Positions 1 to 9,008 are shown, counted from the first letter of the stretch. The stretch is 64,000 bases of DNA from CAWJHE01 sp963842455 (GCA_963842455.1 CAWJHE010000017.1:496001-560000); one strand, 5' to 3'. Notes: generated by a model from the letters alone, not told the origin. Program-made: numbers and translations.

Positions 1-1
1 C

Positions 2-775
2 GAAGTTGAACGGGTTCTGCAATCGATGGAAAAGCCATTGGAGCACTGGGGAACAGCGCTGCAAAAAATTCAGCACAGGCACCATATCTTGCTGCAGCAT
101 CTGCTGCTCCATCGCTTCACCGCTACCTCCGAACAAGTCACCATCGCCTGCCAAAATGCGGCAATGGCGCGCAGTCTGCATTCTCCCTACCAACTTGCTG
201 AATACCTGAGCTCTCTCGGTTTCATCGCTTTCATGGCAGAGGATTTTGAGCAGAGTAGACAGGCTTACCAGGAAAGCCTGGAAGTAGCCGAAGCACATCA
301 CCTGTACCACATCATGGAACGCTGCTATGCCTACCTATCGTTGGTATATCGCCGGCAAAAACAACCTGAGCATGCAGGCGAAATCCTGGGACACCTCACA
401 AGCGTCTTGGAGAAAACCAAGCTGCATGTTTATCGAATGCTGGCAACGTCTCAACGTGCCTGGATTGCCTACCTTATGGGCGATTTTGAATCCGCTTATA
501 GCCAGGCAGAAGAGGCATTAAGAGGTTGGGCTGGCGAAACGGCTCCTTATCCCCTGCAATGGCCAGCTGGGATGATCCTACTGGCGCTGGATGTGCAGGA
601 ACAGCGCTGGATCCAGGCAAGTGAACGAGTCTGTGCTCTGCTTCATCCCAGCCAACAAATGTTATCAACAGGCATGCAGGCAGCCCTGCAGGCAGCCCTC
701 GATTGCAAGCAACCCTTAGCCGCAGCGTGCTGGCAACAAGCTGTTGCCACAGCCAAACTTGAAGGCTACCTGTAA
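2..775 (+). CDS. C-terminal part of a TPR-repeat protein (5' end outside window)
   Basis: The reading frame is open from base 2 to the stop at 773-775, so the gene begins before the window; an internal Met at 26 is probably not the start. The 250 or so visible residues are helical with a TPR-like rhythm, for example the stretch around FMAEDFEQSRQAYQESL followed by a second helical pair near YLMGDFESAYSQAEEAL. Such tails are found at the C-terminus of large AAA/LuxR-type transcriptional activators and adenylate-cyclase-fused ATPases, where they bind partners or ligands; which of these it is cannot be told without the missing N-terminus. No downstream gene is tightly linked: 144 bases separate it from the next start. 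Confidence is good for coding and moderate for TPR. Confidence 0.65.
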   Translation, partial: EVERVLQSMEKPLEHWGTALQKIQHRHHILLQHLLLHRFTATSEQVTIACQNAAMARSLHSPYQLAEYLSSLGFIAFMAEDFEQSRQAYQESLEVAEAHHLYHIMERCYAYLSLVYRRQKQPEHAGEILGHLTSVLEKTKLHVYRMLATSQRAWIAYLMGDFESAYSQAEEALRGWAGETAPYPLQWPAGMILLALDVQEQRWIQASERVCALLHPSQQMLSTGMQAALQAALDCKQPLAAACWQQAVATAKLEGYL

Positions 776-869
776 GCCACAGTGTAGGTTTTCTTCCCTC
801 GTTAACCAAAAATTCTCATAAAACATCTAGGTTTTCGCCCCACAGGGAACGCTTTGGGAACGCTGATTT

Positions 870-878
870 TGGTATGAT
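870..878 (+). promoter_or_regulatory. Extended -10 promoter for the NmrA-like gene
   Basis: The string TGGTATGAT is an extended -10 element (TGn followed by TATGAT at 873-878). No good -35 is seen at the normal distance. The gene start is at 920, with a GAGAGGAG ribosome site at about 905-912. Confidence 0.4.
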
Positions 879-919
879 CCGGTCAGAATTATCCTAATAA
901 TACTTGAGAGGAGTAAACC

Positions 920-1819
920 ATGTATATTCTCATTGTTGGTGCTACCGGAGTACTGGGAAAAGAAACTACCTGCCAGCTGTTGGCTGCCGGGCACAAAGTG
1001 CGGGCTATGGTGCGCGATCTACAGAAGGGCGCCGACCTGCGTGAAATGGGCGCAGAGCTTGTGCAAGGCGATCTGATTGACCCCGCCTCGCTTAAAAAAG
1101 CCTGCCAGGGCGTGGATGCCGTGCTGGCCGCTGCTCATCAGCTGATGGGAAAGGGTCAATATACTTCCGAAGCAGTGGATGACGCCGGGCATCGCGCCCT
1201 GATTGACGCTGCCAAAGCCGCAGGCGTGAAACACTTTGTCTACACTTCTGCCCAGAACGCCTCATCAAACCATCCCACTGATTTTTATCGCACGAAGGCC
1301 AAAATAGAATCCTATTTAAAAGCCAGCGGCTTGAGCTACACGATTTTGAGGCCGCCATACTTTATGGAATGGCATGTTCACAACCTACTGGGAGCCACTG
1401 TCCTGACCACCGGCAAGACCACCATCTACGGTACAGGCAATAACCCTGTTAATTTCATAGCCGGGTCAGATGTAGCTCGCTTCGCCGTGCTGGCGCTCAC
1501 CGATCCGCGCCTGAAAAACCGCACCATCAATATTGGCGGGCCGGATAATCTGAGCAGGAACGAGGTCGTTAAGCTGTATGAAAAGCATATGGGACGGCCT
1601 GCCAAGGTATCCCACGTGCCGGTTGGGGTGATGAAAGTGATGGGTCCCATCCTGCGCCCGGTACAACCGGTGCTGAGCCGCTTGATGTCTTTCAGTGTGT
1701 GGTCAGACACCACCAACCAACGCTTTGAACCCGCAGCCATGTTGAAAGAATTCCCCATGACATTGACGCATGTGGATAATTTCATCAGCACAAAGGTTAA
1801 AGAAAGTCGAGGATTTTGA
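920..1819 (+). CDS. NmrA-like / atypical SDR NAD(P)-binding protein
   Basis: A 299-residue protein with an N-terminal Rossmann fold: the GATGVLG string (residues 7-13) is the glycine-rich GxxGxxG dinucleotide motif of atypical short-chain dehydrogenases of the NmrA/NDUFA9 type. Later family marks include YTSAQNAS (the strand after the cofactor site), the FYRTKAKIESYLKASGLSYT region in which the Lys follows a modified YxxxK, and ILRPPYFMEW. These proteins bind NAD(P) and act either as oxidoreductases/isomerases on unknown substrates or as redox sensors; the substrate cannot be read here. It starts at ATG 920 behind a strong GAGAGGAG site. The next gene starts 3 bases after its stop, so the two may be co-transcribed. 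Confidence 0.85.
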   Translation: MYILIVGATGVLGKETTCQLLAAGHKVRAMVRDLQKGADLREMGAELVQGDLIDPASLKKACQGVDAVLAAAHQLMGKGQYTSEAVDDAGHRALIDAAKAAGVKHFVYTSAQNASSNHPTDFYRTKAKIESYLKASGLSYTILRPPYFMEWHVHNLLGATVLTTGKTTIYGTGNNPVNFIAGSDVARFAVLALTDPRLKNRTINIGGPDNLSRNEVVKLYEKHMGRPAKVSHVPVGVMKVMGPILRPVQPVLSRLMSFSVWSDTTNQRFEPAAMLKEFPMTLTHVDNFISTKVKESRGF

Positions 1820-1822
1820 ATA

Positions 1823-2983
1823 ATGGTAAACCTGAGAAAACATAAACTTGTCAGCCTGGCTCGACCAGGAATTATCTTGCTATGGCTCCTGTGCCTGATG
1901 AGCATGTTCCCGGCTTCGCCAACCCTGGCGGATACCGTAATCACTGCCGTCTATCCATACTTCGACAGCACCAACCTCCAGGCTTTTCAGCTCAATGGCA
2001 ATGCTGTACTATCCGGCAGCAGGTTGCAACTGACCCAGCCGGTTACTTGGTCGAATGGTTCGGCCTGGTGGCAGGACTTGGTTTCGTTACTTGATAATCG
2101 CTCCTTCAGCGCCTACTTTAGCTTCGAGATTTCCGAACCTGGAAACGACGGTGCGGATGGGATGGTCTTCGTCATCCAGACGCAATCGAATGCGGCTGGC
2201 GGCGCTGGTGGTGGCATAGGCTATCAAGACATCTCGCCCAGTCTCGGTATTGAATTCGACACCTGGTACAACAATGCATTAAGTGACCCAAGTGGCAACC
2301 ATATTGGATTAGATATAGATGGAAGCCTGGTTTCATTGGTGACTGCCAGCCCGCCAGACGACGCCAGCCTGGAAAGTGGCATCTGGCATGTCTGGGTAGA
2401 TTATGATGGGCTGAGTGATGCGCTTGAAGTGCGGATGAACACCAGCAACTCACGCCCAACAACGGCAACCCTCACCAGCAGCATTGATCTCGAAGCGGTT
2501 TTCGGTCCTGACGTCTACGTGGGTTTTACCTCAGCAACCGGAACTGCATGGGCATACCACGAAATCCTCTCTTTCTACTTCAACAATGACTATATCCCCG
2601 GTGGTATTAACCCAGATACAGAAACCTATACCCAGGCTCCAACGCAAGTGGACCTCTCAGCCTCCCCGGCATCCATCCCTGCCAATGGAATCGCCACCAG
2701 CGCCATCCTGGCTACGGTGCGTTCAGTTGATGGCAGTCTTCTGCCCAACCAGGCAATTACCTTCACCACCGATCTGGGGACACTCAACCCATTGGTTGCC
2801 ATCACCGATAGCAACGGTGTGGCTGCAACCACCCTGTCTGCCACCACAACGGCCGGGGTCGCCACGGTGCGAGGGACATCGGCTGGCGGGGCTTATGGCG
2901 AGGCCGAGATAACCTTTGAGTCTTATCTCAATTACAGTGTCTATCTGCCCCATGTAGGGACAGTTGGGGATACTACTGAGTAA
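1823..2983 (+). CDS. Secreted L-type-lectin-like and Big_1 domain protein
   Basis: A 386-residue exported protein. Residues 1-36 form a signal peptide (basic start, hydrophobic core IILLWLLCLMSMF, likely cut after TLA). Residues about 40-255 resemble a bacterial legume-type lectin sandwich: GMVFVIQ, the glycine run, SLGIEFDTWYNN and NHIGLDIDG are the usual carbohydrate/metal-site strands. Residues about 270-365 look like an invasin/Big_1 immunoglobulin-like domain (PANGIATSAILATV, DSNGVAATTL). The C-terminus carries NYSVYLPHVG, a YLP-type tail also seen at the end of the FG-GAP protein near 58,428. It probably binds glycans at the cell surface. It starts 3 bases after the preceding stop. Domain calls are from recognisable motifs, not a profile search. 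Confidence 0.75.
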   Translation: MVNLRKHKLVSLARPGIILLWLLCLMSMFPASPTLADTVITAVYPYFDSTNLQAFQLNGNAVLSGSRLQLTQPVTWSNGSAWWQDLVSLLDNRSFSAYFSFEISEPGNDGADGMVFVIQTQSNAAGGAGGGIGYQDISPSLGIEFDTWYNNALSDPSGNHIGLDIDGSLVSLVTASPPDDASLESGIWHVWVDYDGLSDALEVRMNTSNSRPTTATLTSSIDLEAVFGPDVYVGFTSATGTAWAYHEILSFYFNNDYIPGGINPDTETYTQAPTQVDLSASPASIPANGIATSAILATVRSVDGSLLPNQAITFTTDLGTLNPLVAITDSNGVAATTLSATTTAGVATVRGTSAGGAYGEAEITFESYLNYSVYLPHVGTVGDTTE

Positions 2984-3062
2984 ACATTTGAACACCTATG
3001 TGTGAGTTATACAGCTCTCGCTTACTGCATTCTTTGCTCTTTACAAATCAAATTCAGCCATT

Positions 3063-3200
3063 TGGGATACGGTGGAGGGCTTTCTGGTAGATGGCGCAGG
3101 ACGCCGCCTGGGCTACAGCACCGCGACCGGTGCACTCACCGAAATTCCAGGCAGCATGTGGTTTGGCGAGGTAGATAGCTTAGCAGGCGAGTTCATCTGA
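3063..3200 (+). pseudogene. Possible coding remnant (46 codons, no start)
   Basis: An open frame reads WDTVEGFLVDGAGRRLG and on to SMWFGEVDSLAGEFI before a TGA at 3198-3200. It has protein-like composition but no start codon or ribosome site and no room for a full gene. It looks like the tail of a surface or carbohydrate-related gene left after a deletion. I do not recognise the family. Confidence 0.3.
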
Positions 3201-3231
3201 AATCCATTTCCACCATGCCAGCCAGGTGGAT

Positions 3232-3285
3232 GGACAGGATGATCTGTAAGCACGGGCCATCGCCCGACTTTACGACATCCTGTCC
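3232..3285. repeat. Long imperfect hairpin between convergent genes
   Basis: GGACAGGATG (3232-3241) pairs perfectly with CATCCTGTCC (3276-3285). Inside lies a second stem, GTAA/TTAC, capped by GGGC-CATC-GCCC. It sits between the lectin-like gene and the convergent thrS and has no T-run, so it may be a REP-like element or a factor-dependent termination or RNA-stability hairpin. Confidence 0.45.
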
Positions 3286-3369
3286 CCAAACCAAAGCTGT
3301 GAATACTTACCCCATGGCAGATACTTTCTTCGACCACGATTCCTCAGCATCCCAGGGAGGAAAGAGCGA

Positions 3370-5166
3370 TCAATTTCCTTGCGCACCCTCCAACCTTGCT
3401 TCTTGAATAAAATCTTCCAGGAGAATAGACCCCGAATTTTCGCCTGAACGCCGGCGCAACGAGACCATACCAAGCTCTACTTCCTGATCGCCGACCACCA
3501 GCATATATGGAATCTTGCTCTTTTGAGCATCACGGATTTTCGCATTCATGCGTTCTTTGCGCACATCCACTTCCACTCTTAATCCAGCCTGTGTAAGTTT
3601 TTGAGCAATTTCCTGACTGTAGGCCAGATGCCGATCGGCTATAGGAATAATGACTGCCTGGACCGGTGCGAGCCAAACCGGAAAAGCCCCGGCATAGTGT
3701 TCGATCACCAAGCCTAAGAAACGCTCTGTAGCGCCGGTTACAGCCCGGTGTAAAACTACGGGCACATGTTCAGCGCCGTCCTCCCCGATATAAACCAGGC
3801 CTAATCGCGCCGGTTGGATAAAATCGACCTGGATGGTTGAAAGTTGCCATTCGCGAGAAAGTACATCCCTGGCTATAAAATCTGCTTTCGGTCCATAAAA
3901 GGCTGCTTCACCAGAAGCCTCGAAGGTATCCACATGGTTCTTTTCTAGCGATGCGCGCAAAGCGGCTTCTGCCTTTTCCCATTTTTCGTCATCCTGTACA
4001 TATTTGCCCCCCTCCCCGCGTAAGGATAAGCGCACCTTATAATCCGTGAAATGGTAACGCTCCAGCACTTCTTGGATCAAGTTAAGAGCAAGGGTAAATT
4101 CGCTCTCGATTTGCTCTTCCGTGCAGAATATATGGCAATCATCCTGTGTCAAGGCACGCACACGCGTCAGCCCGCTTAGCTCACCGGTCTTCTCATATCG
4201 GTACAGGGTAGCAAACTCGGCAAATCGCAGCGGCAATTCACGATAGGAATGACGCCCCATCTCTTTATAAAGGGTCATGTGGCTGGGACAATTCATCGGT
4301 TTCAGTCTAAAGCTCGTATTTCCGTCCACCATTGGCGGGAACATTGAGTCCTTATAATTGTCGTAATGCCCAGATAATTTATACAGGTCTTCCTTCACCA
4401 GGTGCCCGGTCCAAACATGCTGGTAGCCGTAACGTGTTTGCACATCGCGCACATACTTCTCCATCAAGTAACGTAGCATCTCACCTTTAGGCGTAAAAAG
4501 AGGCAAACCAGGTCCAACATCCTCGGAGAAATAAAACAGCCCCAGTTCTTTTCCCAATTTCCTGTGATCGCGCTTCTTTGCTTCTTCAAGCCGCCACAAG
4601 TACGCCTCTAACTCCTGAGGAGTACGCCAGGCTGTTCCATATACTCGCTGCAGCATTGGATTGTTCTCATTACCGCGCCAGTACGCCCCAGCAACATTTA
4701 ACAGTTTTACGGCTGACGGATTGATCTGGTGCGTGTTTTCTACATGCGGACCCCGGCATAGGTCCACAAATTGATCATGCTGATAAATCGAAATATCGGG
4801 TTGATCCTTGGCAAGATTGCCGTATTCATCCAAGCCTTCTGCCTCAAGACCATGGATCAACTCCAATTTGTAAGGCTGATTGGAAAAAATCCGGCGCGCT
4901 TCGTCAGCAGTCACCACCTGTTTTCGGAAATCATGGTTTCCAGCAAGAATTTGCCGCATCCGTTTCTCTACAACTTGCAGGTCATCCGGAGTCAAGGAAC
5001 GTGGCAGGTCAAAGTCATAATAGAATCCATCCTCAATCGGCGGACCAATTGTATACTTTGCTTCCGGGAACAAATCCAACACAGCCTGGGCCATTACATG
5101 CGCAGCTGAATGCCGAACCCGGTAAAGCTCACTATCTTCATACCTTTCAGATCGTTTTTCGTTCAT
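3370..5166 (-). CDS. thrS: Threonyl-tRNA synthetase lacking the TGS domain
   Basis: Class II aminoacyl-tRNA synthetase that charges tRNA-Thr. From the chosen start the protein has about 598 residues, opening directly with the editing domain (RHSAAHVMAQAV holds the HxxxH zinc/editing motif). The catalytic core has motif 2 RFAEFATLYRYE, the zinc-ligand Cys in MNCPSHM, the motif 3 region LHRAVTGATERFLG, and a C-terminal anticodon-binding domain from about residue 490 (VQAVIIPIADRHLAYS). The N-terminal TGS domain of longer ThrRS enzymes such as that of E. coli is absent. I chose the ATG at 5164-5166 because GGATGGAG lies just upstream and because the two longer starts (5190, 5178) fall in the T-box terminator tail. 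The gene is controlled by the T-box upstream. Confidence 0.95.
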   Translation of the reverse strand: MNEKRSERYEDSELYRVRHSAAHVMAQAVLDLFPEAKYTIGPPIEDGFYYDFDLPRSLTPDDLQVVEKRMRQILAGNHDFRKQVVTADEARRIFSNQPYKLELIHGLEAEGLDEYGNLAKDQPDISIYQHDQFVDLCRGPHVENTHQINPSAVKLLNVAGAYWRGNENNPMLQRVYGTAWRTPQELEAYLWRLEEAKKRDHRKLGKELGLFYFSEDVGPGLPLFTPKGEMLRYLMEKYVRDVQTRYGYQHVWTGHLVKEDLYKLSGHYDNYKDSMFPPMVDGNTSFRLKPMNCPSHMTLYKEMGRHSYRELPLRFAEFATLYRYEKTGELSGLTRVRALTQDDCHIFCTEEQIESEFTLALNLIQEVLERYHFTDYKVRLSLRGEGGKYVQDDEKWEKAEAALRASLEKNHVDTFEASGEAAFYGPKADFIARDVLSREWQLSTIQVDFIQPARLGLVYIGEDGAEHVPVVLHRAVTGATERFLGLVIEHYAGAFPVWLAPVQAVIIPIADRHLAYSQEIAQKLTQAGLRVEVDVRKERMNAKIRDAQKSKIPYMLVVGDQEVELGMVSLRRRSGENSGSILLEDFIQEARLEGAQGN

Positions 5167-5186
5167 CTCAGACTCCATCCGTATTA

Positions 5187-5218
5187 ACAAAAAATCCCGC
5201 CCATGCTGGGGCGGGGTT
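5187..5218 (-). terminator. T-box Rho-independent terminator of thrS
   Basis: On the minus strand CCCCGCCC and GGGCGGG form the stem around a short AGCAT loop, followed by ATTTTTTG. It competes with the T-box antiterminator formed by the GGTGGAACCGCG segment. Confidence 0.85.
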
Positions 5219-5446
5219 TAAAATAAACTCGCGGTTCCACCCAGATTTACCCTTCAATGAAGAGCATCTCTGATTGACCGGTAACGGGGTCTACCGTTCC
5301 CCTTACTTTCAGGAAGTGTTTACCACTGCCTAATTTCAGGTTTCCGCTCGCGGGTGGTTTTGGCTGGCTTGTTTCCATCGGAGACTCTCAATCGGTGATC
5401 TCCATTCCCTGTTGGACAAAGCCGGTTACTCGTCCCGGTTGTAGCG
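5188..5446 (-). promoter_or_regulatory. T-box leader of thrS
   Basis: Read on the minus strand, the leader carries the signature T-box string GGGTGGAACCGCG (complement of 5230-5242), followed by a Rho-independent terminator (stem 5195-5217, then a T-run). The 5' part has the conserved GGGACGAGTA region and a long stem I. A candidate threonine specifier ACC lies in AAAACCACC (about 5353-5360). The bulge UGGA would pair with a UCCA acceptor end, suiting a tRNA-Thr with discriminator U. Uncharged tRNA-Thr binding would stabilise the antiterminator and let transcription reach thrS. The T-box family is well established; the exact specifier is my reading. Confidence 0.92.
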
Positions 5447-5465
5447 TTTTTGTTAAAAAATTCTG

Positions 5466-5539
5466 TGGGCGGAATAGGGCTCGAACCTACGACCTCTGCG
5501 ATGTCAACGCAGTGCTCTAACCAACTGAGCTATCCGCCC
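5466..5539 (-). tRNA. tRNA-Val (anticodon GAC)
   Basis: The minus strand folds into a 74-nt cloverleaf. The acceptor stem GGGCGGA pairs with TCCGCCC, the D arm is GCTCAGTTGGTTAGAGC, the anticodon stem CTGCG/CGCAG holds loop TTGACAT with anticodon GAC, and the T arm is GTAGGTTCGAGCCCTA-like. GAC reads the valine codons GTC and GTT. The 3' CCA is not encoded. It is upstream of and divergent in function from thrS but lies on the same strand just before the T-box leader. Confidence 0.95.
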
Positions 5540-5603
5540 GGACGTCCAAGAATTATACACATACCCACCTGATTAGGCAAGGTTGAAAATCGCTAAATGT
5601 GAT

Positions 5604-5652
5604 TGTTCAGGGAATTTGACACCCTGTAACTGTTCAGGGAAAATGTCATCCT
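5604..5652. repeat. Two ~27-bp direct repeats, possible IS-end remnant
   Basis: TGTTCAGGGAATTTGACACC begins at 5604 and TGTTCAGGGAAAATGTCATCC at 5631. Spaced copies starting with TG and containing TTGACA-like cores resemble the multi-repeat ends of IS21- or IS481-type elements. No transposase is nearby, so this would be a solo remnant. Confidence 0.35.
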
Positions 5653-5662
5653 ATGGAAGAAA

Positions 5663-6425
5663 TCAGAAAGTGGACAAAAAATTATCCAGGAGTTGCGCAA
5701 CCCGCTCTGGTTTTTCCAACATCAGCATGTGACCCGCTTCGGGAACCAGCTCCAGCCTGGCATTGGGAATATTTTCAGCCAGGTAGCGTGACTCCTGGAC
5801 AGGGGTCATTTTATCCTCTTGCCCACAAATGATCAGAGTAGGTTGGACGATTTGGGCGAGATTGTCGCGTTACATCAAAAGCGTTACAGGCCCAAAAATC
5901 CCCATGCAACACTTGCGGACCGGCTTCAGCCAATCTTTTCTCGGCCAAAGCTGTCAATATTTCTGGCGCATTGGAGCTGAACGACCATTTTGTCACTTTA
6001 TGCACGGTTGCCAGGAAAGTCTCGGCTACGCCAATTTGGTCCAGAACCTGAGGGTTGACCCTTAACCTGGCGCCAGCGCCTAGCAGGCCTAATCCAGCAA
6101 TGATCTGGGGGCTTGCTAAAGCCATGGTCATAGCAATCGCGCTGCCCATCGAATGTCCGATTACAATCGCCCGTTGTAAACCTGCAGCCGCCAACCACTC
6201 GGCAACCGATTCAGCATATGCCTGAATAGAATGCTGTAGCGTTTGGGTAGATCTGCCATGCCCGGGCAAATCCAAAGCATACACATCATAACCCACAAGC
6301 CTGCGAATGTTTGCAGGCCAATACAGGTGCGATCCGCCAGCCCCATGGATCAAAACAACCGCTGGTGATCCTGCTTTTTTATGTTGACTAAAATGTTGGA
6401 AATATATCCCTGCGATAATAGGCAA
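5663..6425 (-). CDS. Alpha/beta hydrolase, frameshifted near 5,860
   Basis: An alpha/beta-fold hydrolase of about 250 residues once the frame is corrected. The first 190 residues read cleanly: the oxyanion region VLIHGAGGSHLYWP, DLPGHGRS, and the nucleophile elbow IGHSMGSAIAM with its Ser. After NAFDVTR the frame breaks; in the next frame the sequence continues as DNLAQIVQPTLIICGQEDKMT (the Asp loop) and PEAGHMLMLEKPERV, which supplies the catalytic His, ending at 5663. The complete triad across two frames argues that the break is a sequencing error or a recent mutation. The start is TTG at 6425 behind GGAGAA. The substrate is unknown; such enzymes act on esters, lactones or carbon-carbon bonds. 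Confidence 0.8.
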
Positions 6426-6494
6426 GATAATTTCTCCAGGTTCTTGCAGGCTGTGCCCTAACTCTTTCCCCCGCGCCGGATGCGTTCTGCCGCA

Positions 6495-8225
6495 TCATCG
6501 GTCAGATGGAATGACCACGTGAATACGGGCGCCGCGCCCAGGCTCCGATTCTACATGAAAGATGCCATTCACCAGCTCTGTTCGCTCACGCATATTGACC
6601 ATGCCCAGGCTACCTCGGTTTTCGTAGGAGGAGCCAACGGCTTTGACATCGAAACCCACACCATCGTCCTGAATTTCTAATAAGACCAGGTTTTCACGCA
6701 GCATCTTGAGGCGAACATAGATATTTTCCGCTTTGGCGTGTTTACGGGCGTTGTTCACGGCTTCTTCAGCGATATAAAAGACCACTGCCTGCTTGGTCTG
6801 CTCCAGAGATTCGACCACTCCAACCGGTGCATCGATCACCACATTCTGGTTGTAGGTCTCTTTCATTTTCCCGGCCATCGAGTTTAATGTAGCCACCAGA
6901 CCTTGGGATTCCAGGACCAGGGGACGTAAGGTGAATAGCATATGACGAATCTCTTTGGTTGTATGGCGCGCCAGGTCTTCAATTTTGAATAGTTCTTCTA
7001 AGGCAGCTTTTGAGTCTCGTTCCATCAAACGACGAGCAAAATTCACGCGCATGGCAATTGCGGCTACTGATTGGGTGGGACCATCATGTAAATCTCGCGC
7101 CAGCTTCTTGCGCGACTCTTCCTGAATTGCCATCATCCTTTCTTTCTCTTGCTCCAGATCCTGATAGAGTCGAGCGTTTTGTAATGCAATAACTGCTTGG
7201 TTGCCAACGATATCCAACAATTCACAATGGTCTGTTGTGAAAAAATTGGCCTCGATGTGAGCAAATAAAAGCAAGCCATAAGTATCCAGTCCAGCCCGTA
7301 ATGGGTAACAGTAGATCGATTTACATTCTCCCAAAGCGAGAAATCGTTTAAGTTCCGGGTCTTGATGAAAATTCTGACTGCTAATTGGTCTTCCATCATC
7401 CAGCACCCTGGCCAAAATCCCGCTCGTCCCAGGCAATGTAACTCTGAGATCAATAGGGCTTAAATTTCGGGCTGTTGCGACCTGTAATTCATTCTCTCCT
7501 TGTTCATTCTGGGCAAACAATAATACTGCTCTGACAAACCGTTCCATGGGAGCGTCCAATTCGGCCAGAGCACTTGCGCTAAGATCTAAAGACAATTCCA
7601 GGACACGTTGGTAATTCAATGTTGCACTGAGCTCAGAGATTAATTTAAAAATAACCCTTTGCTGTTCGCGATCATTTTTTTGCAGCGAGCTGAGTTTCGC
7701 TTTTTGGACGCCAGGAGATATTTGTCTTGAAAAATACTGAAATAAAAAAGCAAGCGGAATTCCGACTGCAATATAGCTCAGTGAATACAAACCCACCTGG
7801 AGCAATGCTTCCTGCGCCGGCAAAACAAACCAGGCTACCGCTCCCTGGACGAGTAAGTTCAGAAGCAAGACAAAGCCAAACCCCAACCAACGGAAGTAAA
7901 CGATTGCGGTGATTAAAGGCAATAATCCTGCCCAGCCAATGCCAATTGAGATTGGCAAAAAAAGGACCAACAACACGTGCGCAAATAACAGGTCAAATAA
8001 CAGGCTGAACAGGCGGAAGTTCTTGCCAACCCCACCAGTTGCCATCAGGACGATCCAGGCTAAATTGAGTCCAATTTCCAATAGAAGCAACCATAGAACC
8101 GGTCCATCTACTCCTGGACCGGCTGACAGCCATAACACTAAGCCAACAATAAATAACCAGCGAAATCCTGTAACAGTCCCATCATAAAAAAAACCATTTT
8201 TGTTGATACGCATAGATCCAATCAT
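6495..8225 (-). CDS. NarL-type sensor histidine kinase with membrane and GAF domains
   Basis: A 576-residue signal-transducing kinase. Residues about 20-165 hold five or six membrane segments in a MASE-like arrangement, residues about 195-350 form a GAF sensor domain, residues about 365-430 are the HisKA_3 dimerisation domain with phospho-acceptor His380 in ARDLHDGPTQS, and the rest is an HATPase_c domain with N box EEAVNNARKHA, G1 box DDGVGFD and G2 box GSLGMVNMRER. It should autophosphorylate and pass phosphate to a LuxR/NarL-type response regulator. No regulator is adjacent, so it is an orphan in this window. The membrane part has hardly any periplasmic loop, suggesting that it senses through the membrane or through GAF. 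Confidence 0.9.
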   Translation of the reverse strand: MIGSMRINKNGFFYDGTVTGFRWLFIVGLVLWLSAGPGVDGPVLWLLLLEIGLNLAWIVLMATGGVGKNFRLFSLLFDLLFAHVLLVLFLPISIGIGWAGLLPLITAIVYFRWLGFGFVLLLNLLVQGAVAWFVLPAQEALLQVGLYSLSYIAVGIPLAFLFQYFSRQISPGVQKAKLSSLQKNDREQQRVIFKLISELSATLNYQRVLELSLDLSASALAELDAPMERFVRAVLLFAQNEQGENELQVATARNLSPIDLRVTLPGTSGILARVLDDGRPISSQNFHQDPELKRFLALGECKSIYCYPLRAGLDTYGLLLFAHIEANFFTTDHCELLDIVGNQAVIALQNARLYQDLEQEKERMMAIQEESRKKLARDLHDGPTQSVAAIAMRVNFARRLMERDSKAALEELFKIEDLARHTTKEIRHMLFTLRPLVLESQGLVATLNSMAGKMKETYNQNVVIDAPVGVVESLEQTKQAVVFYIAEEAVNNARKHAKAENIYVRLKMLRENLVLLEIQDDGVGFDVKAVGSSYENRGSLGMVNMRERTELVNGIFHVESEPGRGARIHVVIPSDR

Positions 8226-8255
8226 ATCTTAATTCGCCGTCGCAGCCTGCTTTTG

Positions 8256-8859
8256 TTAAGATTTTGTAAGCAAAGATCTGAGTATTGGCTCGGCAGCCAT
8301 GGCGGCGCGGGCTCTGTGGCTAATACGGTTTTTCTCATCTACAGGCAGCTCGGCCATTGTTATTCCCAGTTCCGGAAGCAGAAAAATGGGGTCATATCCA
8401 AAGCCTTGTTCTCCGCGTTCTTCTGGGATAATTTCTCCCGGACAAATACCCTCTGCAAAGAGAATCTCACCGGATGGTTTTGCTATTGCTATCACACAAC
8501 AAAACCGCGCTGTCCAGGGTCGAGACTTTCCCTGGAGGTTCTTTAATAGAAAAGTTCTCCGGTCGGCGTCATTAGCGCCAGGCAACGAAGAATAACGCGC
8601 AGAATGAATGCCGGGTCTCCCATCCAGGGCATCCACTTCCAACCCAGAATCATCGGCCAGGGTTAGCAGTCCTGAAGCCCTGGCGAATGCCTTAGCTTTT
8701 AACTCCGCATTCTCGGCATAGGTGTTCCCGCTCTCTTCTACTTCCAGAGACCAAGTTTAACTGAGATGGGATCAATAATTCAAGCGGTAGATCCTGATAA
8801 ATATGCAGAAATTCTTTCAATTTTCCGTGGTTATTCGTGGCTAGCAATAATTTTGTCAT
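8256..8859 (-). CDS. rdgB: RdgB/HAM1-type XTP/dITP pyrophosphatase, frameshifted near 8,750
   Basis: Housecleaning nucleotide pyrophosphatase that removes dITP, XTP and related damaged nucleotides. The N-terminal piece has the family hallmark LLLATNNHGKLKEF. A shift around 8,750 splits it; the restored frame reads ESGNTYAENAELKAKAFA and LADDSGLEVDALDGRPGIHSA, the metal and nucleotide-binding core. The C-terminal piece has GEQGFGYDPIFL and ISHRARA, the remaining signatures. The corrected length of about 200 residues is normal. I prefer the ATG at 8857-8859 over one 33 bases earlier because it begins with the conserved strand. All motifs being present suggests a sequence error rather than a dead gene. 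Confidence 0.85.
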
Positions 8860-8884
8860 CGTATCTCCACAAAAACAGGGTGGG

Positions 8885-8913
8885 TTGTACAAGCCAATTC
8901 GCTATGTTATAAT
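8885..8913 (+). promoter_or_regulatory. Sigma-A-type promoter for the DUF177 gene
   Basis: TTGTAC at 8885-8890 and a perfect TATAAT at 8908-8913 are separated by 17 bases. The transcript would run into the DUF177 gene and perhaps on into the sigma factor. Confidence 0.6.
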
Positions 8914-9008
8914 CGATTGCGAAGATGCCTGTATGGATCTTCCATCTATGGGCATTATCACGGATAAGCCGAGGATATGCAAGCCCATCTTAACAAAGAT
9001 TTGTACTG

